Source: Ophiobolus disseminans
Lineage: Eukaryota; Ascomycota; Dothideomycetes; Pleosporales; Phaeosphaeriaceae
Assembly (NCBI GenBank): GCA_010093685.1
Contig: MU006246.1
Location: 9,614 to 73,613, forward strand
Length of the DNA: 64,000 nt
Direction: 5' to 3'
Every line of letters begins with the position of its first letter. Within the stretch, counting starts at the first letter, position 1. Below, piece after piece: positions 9,025 through 20,023 of this stretch. The translations under genes were made by a program, and so were the position numbers. The notes beneath the pieces are model-generated. The model was not told where the DNA came from and made no database searches. It was given only the letters and a program-made list of their open reading frames with translations.

Positions 9025-11342
9025 CTATAGATGCACCCGCATCGTGTCGTTGCTACCAAACGCCTTGCCGCAGTTGGGACACTTCCTCGCGCGGTTCGTC
9101 AAGCGGTCTTGCACGCAACTGTCGCAGAAGAGATGCCCACAGGTCTTGATGACCGTGTTCTTGAACCGGCTTTTGCAAATCTGGCACTGGATCATCTGCT
9201 CCATCTGTTCCATGAGTGAGGACTCCGCCGTAGGATTCTCGGTGCCCTTCTTCTTGTAGATCTGAACTTGCTTCTCAAGCCCAGCGACCTGCGCGGCAAG
9301 CTTGTCTCGTTCAGCTTCAGATTCGCGCTGCGCGTGTTTTGCAGCCAGGCAGGAAGTGTCCTTCACTTCGACAACCTTCTTGAGTTCGGCGATTTGGCTG
9401 ATGTGTCCCTCGGAGGTTATTGCGTTCTCGCTGACCTTTTGCTGCAATTGGCGGTGCTGTACGGAGAGATCATCCATTTGGGATCGCATCTCGGCGGTCT
9501 GCTTCTCCAACTTGTCCACAAGCGACCGGCTGAGACTATCTGCGTCTTTGAGTTGCGCGACAACCTCGGTAGATTTGGTCATTTGTAAGCGGAGGGCGCG
9601 AACCTGCTGTTCCAGCTCGCTTTTCGCCTTCATTGCCGCAAAGAATTTTTGGTCCGCCTTCGATTTGTCGGCGTGTGCGCGTGCGACATTTTCTTCCCAT
9701 GCGGCCACATCGATAATCTTCTTACCCGCGATCGTTTGAGCCTTCTTCCATGCGGCCTCCATTGATGGCAACTGACCGCTAAGAAGTTTGAGTTGTTTTT
9801 CGAGGTTTGTGATCTTTTTTTGCGAGTCCTCCGGTGTCAGGTCCTCCATTATTACGTCTTCTTCTCCCTCGGCTGGCTGCTTTTCCGCAATCTGCAGGCG
9901 CAGCCTCTCGCACTCAGACTCCAAAGCAGCAATGCGACCCTCACACGCGCTGACTAGCTCTTTGGACTGCTCAGTCGAAGCGTCGGCGTTCTTGCGACCA
10001 CTCTCAAGGACATTGTTCTTCGCCAAAAGCTCGTCACGCGCAGCCCTGATTCGTGCCAGATTCGCCTCTGCTTGAGACACTGCACTTTCAGACTCTGCTA
10101 GAGATGAACGAGCCTCATCATCAATCTTGATCCGGTATGCAGTCCGCTCGGCCTGGTACTTCTGCGCTTCTTCCCGTAGCTGGATGTTGGTCGCTTCCAG
10201 GTTGTTGACTCGCTTGATGATGTCCTCGTGCTGTGACTTCAGTGCTTTGAACAATTCGGTTTTTGCGTAATCATCATCGCCAAGCAAGCTAAATTTCACC
10301 TTCAAAGAAGTCAACTCCTCGGTGAGCTTCTTGTTCTCCTGCTCCATCTGCTCGAGCTGGTCCTTCCTCTTAGCTGCATCTGCCACAGCCACGTTTCGTG
10401 CAGTTTCAACCTCTTCACTGACAAGACCAGGTGAAGCAGCCTTGCCGTTGGTGGGTTCCACTCCATTTGTTGGGGCTGGCGTCTCTTCCTTAGCCGTGCT
10501 ACTTGCGACCGCTTGTTGTTCGAGTTTCTGTACCTGCTGGCTCTTGATGCGATCGATCTTCTTTTCGGCAATTAGGTAACGATGTGTAGCAGTGTCCAGC
10601 CTATCTGACAGCTGCTCCTTTTCGGTTGTTACCCGCTGTAGTTGCACAACGTGTTCCTTTTCGGTTGCCAAGAGCTTCGAGAGTTGTTCTTGTAGATCGG
10701 CGACTTCCGGACTGCTTGGAGGATACTTGGCGAACAGGCCTGACAGTGATGATATGATCTTGTCCTTGCGCTTGGACAGATGCTTCCTGAAAGTTTCGCT
10801 GTTTTCGAAGAGAAGCGCATCAGGCACAGACCCTGTCGGGCTCGCGTCACCTGATGAGGCTAGCTTTTCTCCGCTCAGCACCTTTATCTCGTCGACCAAC
10901 TAGCGTCCATCAGCATACATTCCACTGAGCAACATGTCTTGTACTGACCTGATCGAACCAAGCATCTATCGTCCGCAGGTGGTCGTCGTGGTACTTGGAG
11001 CGGCTCTCAAGGTCGTGTAGCTGAGACTCGACGGTAGTCTTCTCCCGCTTGTATTCGCGCATCTGCCGCAGGATGGCATCCTTCTGAAAAGCCTACGCGT
11101 GATCGCAGTATTAGCCGTGTGTTCCGCGGTATACGAGGCAGGAGGGCGAGTGTAGTCGGGGGGCGAACCTCGATGTCATCTTTCCACGGCAAGTCAGCGT
11201 CTGGGTGCGAGCGTGCGCCGTTGACGGTCACAGCTTGCCTCTTTGCAGGAGGAGCAGAGTCGTCGGCACTCGGCCTCTTTCGGTCCTCCATCTTGACAGC
11301 GTCAAGTGATGGAGCTGCGACGGTTCTGGCCTCGAGCCTCAT
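9025..11342 (-). CDS. BRE1: E3 ubiquitin-protein ligase Bre1 (histone H2B monoubiquitination)
   Basis: Three exons on the minus strand: 11342-11169, 11092-10949 and 10899-9025, joined by introns of 76 and 49 bp, 730 residues from the first Met. Bre1 works with Rad6 to ubiquitinate histone H2B during transcription, which is needed for H3K4 and H3K79 methylation. The N terminus has the basic block KMEDRKRPSADDSAPPAKRQ. Most of the protein is Glu/Lys/Gln-rich heptad coiled coil. The C terminus is a C3HC4 RING: CQICKSRFKNTVIKTCGHLF followed by CDSC and CPNCGKAFG. A second Met at 11291 (MEDRKRPS) may be the real start. It is divergent from BDP1. Confidence 0.93.
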
Positions 11343-11673
11343 CGAGCAGGCGACGGCTTTGTGAGGGGCACAGTTGAGGAGCGCGCCACTCAGGTCATTA
11401 AGGGGAGGTTAAAGAGCGGATTGATGATGGGCGGGTGGCGGGACGGCGGGAGAGAGGGCGAGGGGGTGGTCGTGTGAGGCGGGTGGGTGAGCGAGGAGAC
11501 GGCAACTGTCCTTGAATCGAAAGAAACCCAAAGCCGCACGGGCGCGCCAAGGCCCGCTAGCGCATGGTCCATGAATGTCAAACGCTCAATCCATGCATTT
11601 GATCCGTGTTCCCCACCACGACTTGCATGAAACTTCCCGTGATAGACTTGCTTTGCGAAAGCACCCCACGACC
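11343..11673. promoter_or_regulatory. Shared divergent promoter of BRE1 and BDP1
   Basis: A 331-bp interval between the BRE1 start (11342, minus) and the BDP1 start (11674, plus). No TATA box is evident. The middle (11400-11480) is strongly purine-rich on the + strand (GGGA/GGCG runs), a possible initiator-proximal tract. Both genes are basal transcription or chromatin factors, so a TATA-less constitutive promoter is expected; that is inference. Confidence 0.5.
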
Positions 11674-13904
11674 ATGTCTGCGGAGGAAGGCTCATCGCAG
11701 CCACCTGCCGCGGGCAACGACAAGACCCAGGCCCCGAAAGCTGCAGCAACATTTAGCTCATTCATAAACAGTGAGTCGTCGAGGCACCGAGCGCTGACTT
11801 GGCTGAACCGTGACAAGAAAACACGACGGGCAAGAAGTTTGCGCCCAAAGCTGCGCGACGAAGGCCAGGCGCGGTACCAGCAGCCAAACCTCCCGCCTCA
11901 GTGCCCGAGCCCGCACCAGCACCGCCTGTCGAGGCGCAACCCACGCCAGCCGAGTCCGAGTCGTCGATAGCTCCCGAAGAGCCCGCGCCTGCAGTGCAGC
12001 TGCCCACCCCCAACGCAACTCAGGACCCTGGTACACGTGATGTGCCTCAGACTACACCAACTTCAACGGAAGTTGCGACCGAGGCACCTGTTTCCAATAC
12101 CGTCCAAGACGCGCCACTTCCTACCCCCCCATCTACTGTTCCAGAAGTTCAAGTGAACAGCGAAACGTCTACCACAGTCACTGCGACCAAACCAGATCAA
12201 GTCGATCATGATGAGGCGGACACAGGGCGGGCGTCGAAGAGGCGGCGCATGGATCCTCCTCCGCCTAAAAGCCCCGCACTCACAACCACGGTGGTAGATA
12301 CATATACAGACACCCCAGCGGAAGTAGAGGCCGATACCAACACACAATCGCAGCAAGAGATTGCTGTAAATAGTGAAGTGGAGCAGGCAGGCGAGATAAT
12401 CACGGAGCAACCGGAACCAGAAGATACGGCAGCGCCACGGCCACGAAAGAGGAGAACGCTACCTTGGAATGCTGTGAACCGACCACAGGAGGAAGAGGAA
12501 GAGGACACGCCTGTCCCTGCAAAGAAGGCGCGGAAGCCGCCGAAATCTCGCGGCAAGAAAAAAGCTCCGGCTGTAGACGAGACTCAAGAGACCCAGGAGG
12601 TAGAACAGGAAGCTGATGCAGAAGGAGGCGAAGTCCCACCCGTACGAAAACGACCCAGTACAAAAGCTCGAGGGAAGCGAAGGGCAGATGCACCCCCGTT
12701 AGAAAACGGAGAGGAAGCACCGGCTCCTGCGAAGAGGGCGCGCAGACCCCGGAAAGTCAAAAGCAAGGCAACTATAGTCGACTCTGATGCAGAGGATGGG
12801 GGGGCAGAGGAGCAGGCAGATGAAGAACAGGAACTTGTTGCGCGTCGCAAGCCCCGTAAACCCCGTCAGAAAAAGAGGACTGCTCCAGAAGGCGAAGTGG
12901 AGGACGGGGAAGATGGTTCACAGCCGAAACGGAAGGGTCGACCACCGCGAGAGCCCACTCCGTCTGACGCGGAAGACAATGAGATCGACCCTGAGATTAC
13001 GTTCATGGACAATCTAGCATCTCAAAACATCCGCGTGGGGAAGCTTTCCACTCGTGAGAGGAAAATGCGTGAAATTGACTGGGTCGCTGTGAGGCAACGC
13101 CAGAGAGAAGAAGATTTGCGGCCCATGCCGTCCAGGGAAGAGCGTGAAAAAGCCGAACAGCTTCGCAACGAACAGCAGCCTCAGCAGGATGGCGTTCGTT
13201 TCCGTGTGGGCGCTGGTGGAGAAATCGAGATCATACACGACTCCATGACAGTTAATGAAGGCGCTGACGCGGAGCGCAATTTCGAACAGATGGTGGTCCT
13301 CGAAGAAGCAGACCTCACAACGCGCATTACGTCGCGCAGTTTCTTGAAGAACAACAAACGCTTCCCGAATGATTTTGTACTCCCAGGTCAGGGCAAGCGC
13401 TGGAGTTTGGACGATACGCAACGATTCTACCAAGGACTACGAAATTTCGGAACAGATTTCCAGATGATCTCACACATGTTTCCCGGCTCGTCGCGGCGCT
13501 CTATCAAACTAAAATTCAACCGTGAGGAGCGCGATGACCCAGAGGCTGTCCAGGAAGCGCTCCATGGCAAAAGCCAGATCGCATCCCAATGGGACAACTT
13601 CCTCGAAGTCTCGCAAATCGACGAAGAGCGCTTCGCCGACACCGACAGAATCAAGCGCGAAATGGCAGAGGTAGAAGCCAAGATGCGCGAGAGAATCGTT
13701 GCCGCAACGGCCGAGACCAAGGAGCGCAAGATCCAGCAACGAGAGGCCGGAGTCCTGGACGATGACGTCGAGGGCGCGGAGAAGGAGAATGTTAAGGGTA
13801 AAAAGAAAAGAAAGGGCAAGGAGAAGCAGGTCACCTTCCAGGAAGAGGCGGGTGTGGAGATTGTTGGTGTAATTGATGACGATGCGGATTGGGGAAAGGA
13901 GTGA
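11674..13904 (+). CDS. BDP1: Transcription factor TFIIIB component B'' (Bdp1)
   Basis: Two exons, 11674-11770 and 11818-13904, with a 47-bp intron carrying a GCTGAC branch point; 727 residues. Bdp1 joins Brf1 and TBP to make TFIIIB, which recruits RNA polymerase III to tRNA and 5S genes. The diagnostic part is the extended SANT domain near residues 555-605 (GKRWSLDDTQRFYQGLRNFG and FPGSSRRSIKLKFNREERDD), preceded by the conserved arm with FMDNLASQNIRVGKLSTRERK. The N-terminal half is disordered: Pro/Thr-rich, then repeated basic patches with AT-hook-like cores (KRARRPRKVKSKA, RKPRKPRQKKRT). The C-terminal tail is highly charged (KGKKKRKGKEKQ). Confidence 0.93.
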
Positions 13905-14266
13905 TTGCGACCACGAATGTTTATGAGTGATGCATGCATATGATACCCCTGGAAAAAGACATTTCATGAAGTAGTTCTACGAGGACACTGGTACTTATCC
14001 TCCCGTATTTATATTTCGTACCATCCTATCAACTTTTATGGTATATACATCACGATGAATGTCCGTGTGCTTATTCCCTATGTGACGGCCCGACGCTGAA
14101 ACACATTCGCACAAGCGGCAGGCATATTGAAGAGAAAATAAGATGGGGGTTGATAATGCACGTGGAAGGCACTGGAACATATCTCGGGCCGATCTGCCAA
14201 AACGTCAACACAATGACGCTGGGCCAACGCCACATCTCTAAACTACTCGTGCAATTATTATTCTAA
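13905..14266. other. 3' flank of BDP1
   Basis: AT-rich sequence with no open frame of note; a 61-codon minus-strand frame (13995-14180) has no coding character. The stretch ends at the left terminal repeat of the MITE-like element. Confidence 0.5.
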
Positions 14267-14452
14267 GTTGCAAAACAACCCCTCTTACCCCCCTCCTGTT
14301 AGAAAATATAGAAATGTAATAATCCCAGAGCGCCTACTGGCTACTTTTGAGTAGTTATAGGCACGTTAACTAGGCTTAACGGACCAATAGGACCTCGGGA
14401 GCCCTCGATTTCCTCATTTTCTAACAGGGGGGCGGAGCGGTTGTTTTGCAAC
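14267..14452. mobile_element. MITE-like element with terminal inverted repeats of about 48 bp
   Basis: The left end begins GTTGCAAAACAACC (14267) and continues through CCTGTTAGAAAAT to about 14315. The right end reads ATTTTCTAACAGGGGGGC and closes with GGTTGTTTTGCAAC at 14452. These are reverse complements with a few mismatches in the C-rich middle. The 186-bp length, absence of a coding frame and long inverted repeats fit a non-autonomous DNA transposon. I do not see a clear target-site duplication: the flanks are TTCTAA and ACACCG. It could instead be an old hairpin-forming repeat. Confidence 0.7.
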
Positions 14453-14684
14453 ACACCGGTACCGAGGAACAAAGCCTCGAACAAACCGGAAGACTTGTCC
14501 GATCTCTCTTGGCCTCCAGACGACGGTTCGGATCGCACAGTTTCGACGACATCCGCCGAGCTACCGCCGTTTAGCGTCGCTCGACAGCCGTCTTCATGAC
14601 GTCGGCATGGAGAATTATGGGTCAATGCCGGCGGTCTGCTTGCAAGCGCTTAGAAATGCAAAGGGACGTCGGAAATAAGGAACT

Positions 14685-14695
14685 GCATATAAGTA
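14685..14695 (+). promoter_or_regulatory. TATA-like element of the old yellow enzyme gene
   Basis: GCATATAAGTA lies about 130 bp upstream of the ATG at 14821. The sequence after it (14700-14820) turns into a CT- and CA-rich leader typical of fungal 5' UTRs. The rest of 14453-14684 holds no gene. The placement is inference from distance and composition. Confidence 0.4.
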
Positions 14696-14820
14696 GACTG
14701 TTGTTTTGACCCCATCGTCTTTTTAGAATATAGCATCCTCGACCGTCAACCTACTGTTTACTTCCAAGGTTCTATACACATCACCAAATTCTATCAAGTC
14801 CATACACAAAACACGACATC

Positions 14821-16170
14821 ATGGGTCCACGACGCTACGAAGCAGAGAAGAAGGACTTCTCGCCTCTGGGTAAGCCTCTCGATTTTGCCTTTTCGAAGAA
14901 GACCGCACAGAATCGTTTCTTGAAGGGTGCTATGACGGAGCGCCTATCATCATGGGACCCTAAGAACCTGGAAGTACGTGGTGTACCATCAAAAAACCTC
15001 ATCAACGTATACCGAAGATGGGGCGAGGGTGAATTTGGAGTCATCCTTACCGGCAACATCATGATCGAGTATGACCATCTCGAGGCAGCAGGCAACCCCA
15101 TCATTCCTCGAGGCTCGGCGTATGAGGGCGAACGATTTGAGGCCTTCAGGGAGCTTGCAACCCAATCGAAGAAATATGGCTCTCTCATTGTAGGCCAAGT
15201 CAGCCATCCTGGCCGTCAGGTCGCCGAGAACATCCAAAAGCACCCCATTTCAGCGTCGGACGTCCAACTGGAAGGCAATGTTATGGGTATGACCTTCGCA
15301 AAGCCACGTGAGGCCACGGATGAGGACATTCAGAATGTGATTGAAGGCTTTGCACACGCAGCTGAATACCTCGAGAAGGCCGGCTACGACGGCATCCAGC
15401 TCCACGGCGCTCATGGCTACCTCCTCGCCCAATTCCTTTCGCCATCCACCAACCGCCGCACCGACAAATACGGCGGCTCTTTAGAGAACCGCGCACGCAT
15501 TATTACCGAAATCGGCCAAGAAGTGCGCCGTCGCACCTCAGAGTCCTTCGTCCTCGGGATAAAGTTGAACTCCGTGGAATTCCAAGAAAAAGGCTTCGAC
15601 ACGCAAGAAGCGGCAACACTTTGCAAGCTCCTCGAGGATAATACATTCGACTTCGTCGAGCTCTCCGGCGGCACTTACGAGCAGCTTGCATTTGGCCATA
15701 AGCGCGAATCGACCAAGAAGCGCGAAGCCTTCTTCCTCGACTTTGCGGAGAAGATCACTCCCTCCCTCTCAAAAACACGCACCTACGTTACCGGCGGGTT
15801 GAAAACCGCATCCGCGATGACCGATGCCCTGCAAACTGTCGACGGCGTAGGCCTTGCGCGCCCTGTATGCCTCGAGCCCGAACTCCCACGGCAAATCATT
15901 TCCGGAGAGGTCGACGCTGCAATCAACCAATTGACGGATGACAACGACTTTGGCGCCACCAATGTCGCGGCGGGAACGCAGATCAGACAGCTTGGTAAGG
16001 ACCAGCGGCCGATCGACCTGAGCGTTGAGGAGAACTTGAAAGCGTTTCAGAAGGATGTTGGGACGTGGAGTAAAGGATTTGAGGAGGATAAGGATGGAAG
16101 CAAGTATGGATATGTGGATATTCAGAGTGTTGAGTCGGTGCCTTATGGAGGTGCTGCGCCAGCGTTGTGA
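14821..16170 (+). CDS. NADH:flavin oxidoreductase / old yellow enzyme family protein
   Basis: A single exon of 449 residues. The protein is an FMN-dependent TIM-barrel ene-reductase of the OYE class, which uses NAD(P)H to reduce activated C=C bonds. Visible blocks are NRFLKGAMTERLSSWDP near the start, VGQVSHPGRQ in the first third, and the signature GIQLHGAHGYLLAQFLSPST with NRRTDKYGGSLENRAR near residues 190-225. YVTGGLKTASAM and GVGLARPVCLEPELP form the phosphate-binding end of the barrel. No signal peptide is present, so it should be cytosolic. The natural substrate cannot be told from sequence; fungal members act in xenobiotic reduction or secondary metabolism. No biosynthetic gene cluster is visible beside it. 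Confidence 0.9.
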   Translation: MGPRRYEAEKKDFSPLGKPLDFAFSKKTAQNRFLKGAMTERLSSWDPKNLEVRGVPSKNLINVYRRWGEGEFGVILTGNIMIEYDHLEAAGNPIIPRGSAYEGERFEAFRELATQSKKYGSLIVGQVSHPGRQVAENIQKHPISASDVQLEGNVMGMTFAKPREATDEDIQNVIEGFAHAAEYLEKAGYDGIQLHGAHGYLLAQFLSPSTNRRTDKYGGSLENRARIITEIGQEVRRRTSESFVLGIKLNSVEFQEKGFDTQEAATLCKLLEDNTFDFVELSGGTYEQLAFGHKRESTKKREAFFLDFAEKITPSLSKTRTYVTGGLKTASAMTDALQTVDGVGLARPVCLEPELPRQIISGEVDAAINQLTDDNDFGATNVAAGTQIRQLGKDQRPIDLSVEENLKAFQKDVGTWSKGFEEDKDGSKYGYVDIQSVESVPYGGAAPAL

Positions 16171-16358
16171 GTGTAGGATAATTCGTTAGAGGGATGAATA
16201 CGTTGTGAGTTATTTAGTTTCCAATACCGTCCTTAAGATGTAACCAGCTTTATGCTAGTCTAACAATAGTAATTCAGCCTATACATACATAAATACCAAA
16301 CTCCTTCTTACCCGCCATGCCATCACAAAATACGCCACTAAATGCTACCTCAATCTCC

Positions 16359-17583
16359 CTAAAAATCGCAGTACACGCTTGGCGCGAAGAACTGATTCGA
16401 TCCGCACCTCATCGACCCAAGTTTCTGGTTCTTGTTCGAATCTTCGCGACACGCAATCTCCCTCTGCGGGCAGAATAATCTTCCTGGATTGGTTCCATCG
16501 CACCTATACGTACACGCCTCGCCCTCGATGTTCAGCTTGAAGATGCCTCCAGGGAACGGCGTGTTGCTACTGCCACCGAGCTGAGGCTTATCGGTGCTCT
16601 CGGCAGGGATTTCCTTGCCGTCGGTTTGACCGCAACTGCCCACTGGCTTGCCGACCTTGGTGGTATAGAATTTCCACAGGTGGTCGACGTCGACGGACAT
16701 TCCGTGTGGCGAGAAGTTTGTGATCATGGCGACGGATAGGGACATGCCTTTGCTGGGCTTCACATTGGCCGGGGCCTCTGAATCGGGCTTGGGGTCCTTT
16801 TTGTTGGGTTTTGGTGCATCACATTTTGTGGAACCTGATGCGCATACATCATAGTTGCCTGAGGCGTTTGAGTCGCCCTCCTTGAAGCCGTTTTTCCAAG
16901 TGAGCTTCCCGTCTTTGTCTTCCGTGGCCATGACTTGCGATGGCTTGGTAGCATCCTTTTGCATGTGGTTGATGGACTTGATCTTCCCATTCTTGAGCCT
17001 GTCGTGGAGAATGCCGATTTCGTGGCGCGCAAAGAAGGATTCTGCTCCTTTTGTCTTCCATTCTACAGCTCCAAAGACTGTGACATCCCCAGTGGTCTTT
17101 ACTGCTAGGGCTTGGGAAGACGTCTCGCCATTGTCCAAATCTTTCTTATAATCGAAGAAGGAGTACCATGGGTGGTCATTCTTGTGCGCATTGAAGATAG
17201 GGTCATACCAGTAATAACTAGGGTTCATTTTCCTGAATGCTTCGATTTGTGCTCCTGAGTTACCGCTGTAAAACATGTATCTACCGGTACTGTCGGTACA
17301 AGGTTAGTGTATGTTTAGGTATACATGGCGTGAAGGTATACAGGGCACCCTAAACCTCCAACTAGCATGCACTTCATACGTATACTACTTACCTTCGCCA
17401 GTGTTTTGTGAGATACTCTTCATATCTTGCCTGTGTAATGCTGGTTGTCGGATCGCGTGTGACTAGGTCTTTTTCGAGGTGGTTCTCTGGCAGAGGTGAT
17501 GAGGTTGTAATGTTTAGCAGGGAGAGGAAGATGAGGAAAATTGATATCAGGCTCGAACGGTCATTACGAGTGGATGGCGCCAT
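16359..17583 (-). CDS. Secreted cysteine-containing protein of unknown function
   Basis: Two exons on the minus strand, 17583-17393 and 17289-16359, joined by a 103-bp intron with CTAAC near its 3' end; 373 residues. The intron uses GTAAGT and CGACAG and the join keeps the frame (HWR then STGRYMFYSG). The N terminus is a signal peptide: a charged start, then LISIFLIFLSLLNITTSSPLP. The mature part has a region rich in Tyr, Trp and Phe (NPSYYWYDPIFNAHKNDH) and a Lys/Pro/Asp linker (KPNKKDPKPDSEAP). Ten cysteines are all in the second half (CASGSTKC, GSCGQ, ACTYRC, FCPQREIAC, RCGS, YCDF), so disulphides are likely. I do not recognise the family. Its size is larger than a typical small effector. 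Confidence 0.78.
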
Positions 17584-17667
17584 AATCTTAGTTTTCGTGC
17601 GACGTAACGAAGAATAGCATGGGAATGGCTTCTAGCAAGAGAGAAATATGGAGTACTTTAACCTTGC

Positions 17668-17677
17668 TTTATATAAT
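17668..17677 (-). promoter_or_regulatory. TATA box of the secreted-protein gene
   Basis: The minus strand reads ATTATATAAA about 85-95 bp upstream of the ATG at 17583. It lies between the start codon and the 25-bp tandem repeat, the expected order for a core promoter with an upstream control region. Confidence 0.5.
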
Positions 17678-17690
17678 CGTGACATGACCT

Positions 17691-17815
17691 AGCTGTAGTC
17701 TCCGACGCTGTACAGGGATATGATCTCTACCATGCTATGAGGCTGTGATCTCTGACACGCCATAGGGCTGTGATCTCTACCATGCTATACGGCTGTGTTT
17801 TGAACCGTGCTACGC
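17691..17815. repeat. Tandem array of five 25-bp units
   Basis: Units begin at 17691, 17716, 17741, 17766 and 17791 and keep an exact 25-bp spacing. The core is GGCTGTGATCTCTACCATGC, then TATAC. The second and fourth units are closest to consensus; the first and last are diverged. The array sits just upstream of the TATA box of the secreted-protein gene. Confidence 0.85.
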
Positions 17816-18544
17816 AGAGGCTTAATTTTTGCTGTATCTAAATCTCGGTCCGGGGGCGTAATCAGACTTACACAGAATGTATGTATGCCTGAGCTCCAAG
17901 TTCGAACATCGTTAGCGGTGGAGTGCGCTTCAACCCGATCATGCTTGACTGCAAAGGAGCTGCATCTTTTCGACGTCAGGCTTTCTATACTTACGAAGTC
18001 GTTCGAATCTTGACAAATTACAGCAGTCTTCTCAAGAGTAGACACTATACGCTGGCCCTAACATCTACCAAGCACCTCCATCACATTGGGCAGATGTATT
18101 CTTCGATGGCCGCCTTACTAAAGTTCAGGCCGAAGCATTGTTGGAGTAGGCGGTGCACGCCTTTCGCGCCCGTCAGCTTTCGCCTTGCGCAAATCGCCCG
18201 ACTATTTCAAGACTAGTGACGACAAGTGCCCTACGATCTCCTCTTTCTGGAGCTTACTAGTATCCATGGTCACAAAACCGATGCAGGAACGGAGCTGACG
18301 TGGGCCGAACCTTTTTTGACATGCGAAAATCGGAAAATTCGAAGGCACGCGGTCATTGCTATCGATGAGTTGGATGTCCTTACAGGTAACTTTTTCCACG
18401 CTAGACCCCACTTCTGTAGGTGCGGCTGCCTAACAGGTTAGGACTTCATCGTCACGCCTGCACCTTGATCTTCACTATCGTCACCACCTGCAGCATTACA
18501 ACCAACAACATTTCTACTACCATTACCGCCACCACGACGCAGCT
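17816..18544. other. Intergenic between divergent secreted-protein and ankyrin genes
   Basis: About 730 bp with short overlapping frames and no recognisable domain. The last 120 bases are CA-rich (CACCACCTGCAGCATTACAA), typical of a leader for the ankyrin gene. Confidence 0.45.
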
Positions 18545-19459
18545 ATGGCAGAACCAACTATGGCCGATCTTAAGGACATCCCGGCACTCTACACCTCGTC
18601 CAGAGGTGTTGGTGACGTGCTCGTAGGGCAGGACGCCGCTCGCCGTCTCATCGAAGCAAGCTCGTCTGGCAACGACACAGCCTTATGGAGCCTGCTATCG
18701 CAGCCACAATATGTCACGACGATGCTCGATAAACCGCACGTCATCTATAGTAAGGATCCACGTGGCCAGGTGTTGGCAAGGCCAATCTCAAATCTTGAAC
18801 GGGCGTTGACAGTAGCGGCTCAGAATGGCCACGCTACTGTTGTGGCCACACTACTTGCCTTCGCAACAGAGCATAGCGTCGAACTTTCCGATGTTATAAC
18901 GAGAGCAGTCATCAACAAGACCATTGACGGTGGGCACGCCGCTATCTTCGAGGCACTAGCAGCCGCAGACCCAAACGTCATCAACATCCGCGTCGGCCAC
19001 GGCCACGAGCGGCCACTTTACGAGGCCGTAAGGCGAAGGAAACCTGATGTAGTTGCTGCGCTGCTCGAGCTTGGGGCGGATCCATTGCATCCTGTTGCGC
19101 CGGGTTATAGAGAACTCGGGAACTTCCGCTCGTCTCTGATGTCTTTTGCTGCAATGAATGAGGGTCCGCGCACGACTACGATGCTATTAGAAAGAGGCAC
19201 GCCTATAAAGGGTACTGCTGCGTTGCATACCGCTGCAAGATTCGGTCAACTCGATACTATGCGCCTGCTGATGCACCATGGCGCGGACCTGGAGGAGAAC
19301 GTTCCGGGCTGGAAGGGCTGGACGCCGATGCACTTCGCCGCCTCGACTGGCAAAGTCGATGCCATGAAGTTGCTAGAGCAACATGGGGCACGCAAAGACT
19401 CGAAAGACGAAGATGGGAAGACGCCTGCGCAATTGCTCGAGGAGCAGAACACTGCTTAG
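18545..19459 (+). CDS. Ankyrin-repeat protein
   Basis: A single exon of 304 residues. Ankyrin repeats can be followed from about residue 90 to the end: RALTVAAQNGHATVVATLLA, PLYEAVRRRKPDVVAALLEL followed by GADP, AALHTAARFGQLDTMRLLMH followed by HGADLE, and TPMHFAASTGKVDAMKLLEQ followed by HGARKD. The first 80 residues are not repeats and match nothing I know. There is no signal peptide or membrane segment, so it is probably a cytosolic protein-binding scaffold. A second Met six residues in could be the start. The partner is unknown. Confidence 0.85.
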   Translation: MAEPTMADLKDIPALYTSSRGVGDVLVGQDAARRLIEASSSGNDTALWSLLSQPQYVTTMLDKPHVIYSKDPRGQVLARPISNLERALTVAAQNGHATVVATLLAFATEHSVELSDVITRAVINKTIDGGHAAIFEALAAADPNVINIRVGHGHERPLYEAVRRRKPDVVAALLELGADPLHPVAPGYRELGNFRSSLMSFAAMNEGPRTTTMLLERGTPIKGTAALHTAARFGQLDTMRLLMHHGADLEENVPGWKGWTPMHFAASTGKVDAMKLLEQHGARKDSKDEDGKTPAQLLEEQNTA

Positions 19460-20023
19460 CACTAGCACACATTGACGATCGGAGAGCGCGAAATTTGCTT
19501 AATATCACAACTGCTGTCCGTCTCCTCACGACTCACGAGAGCTCATTTCTGAAGACGTAGGCTGAGATTTGGGTGAATGGAGTTGTGAGTCAGTAAAGGA
19601 TAGTTTCCGGGAAAGAAAGCCAATTTCTGGGAGAGGAGAGTCTTGGATTCAGCGATGACGCTGGGGCCTTGCACAACACATGCGATACCGTTCGTCACAT
19701 TAGCAGAAACATGTTCTGCATCCCTAGCATTACCCGTGTATACACACAATCCAAGGCTCTCTCCACGTAGGACTTGCTATTATCGTACTAGAAGTTCTTT
19801 AGAGACTGCGAGACGAATTGCTGCGCTGATGGGAAGATACCGACATCACTTGTAACCTGCCGTTCGCGCCAAACTCCGACTTTGTCAACTGCGCATCTTG
19901 GGAGAGCGTGGAGCCGCCGCACAGCCACAACCGTGCCGCACTCAACAAACGTCAACTCCACTACCACCAGCACAATGACATTGTCATGCCATGTCAAGTT
20001 TATTTTATTGCACACTCCCAAAT
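19460..20023. other. Intergenic between ankyrin and aspartic-protease-like genes
   Basis: About 560 bp, no supported gene. Short open frames on both strands lack domains. The segment 19890-20020 is CA/ACC-rich and probably belongs to the promoter and leader of the next gene. Confidence 0.45.

Noticed and set aside
14341..14625. 94-codon minus-strand frame starting near the MITE-like element
   Set aside because: It overlaps the terminal repeat and the OYE promoter; composition is not coding.
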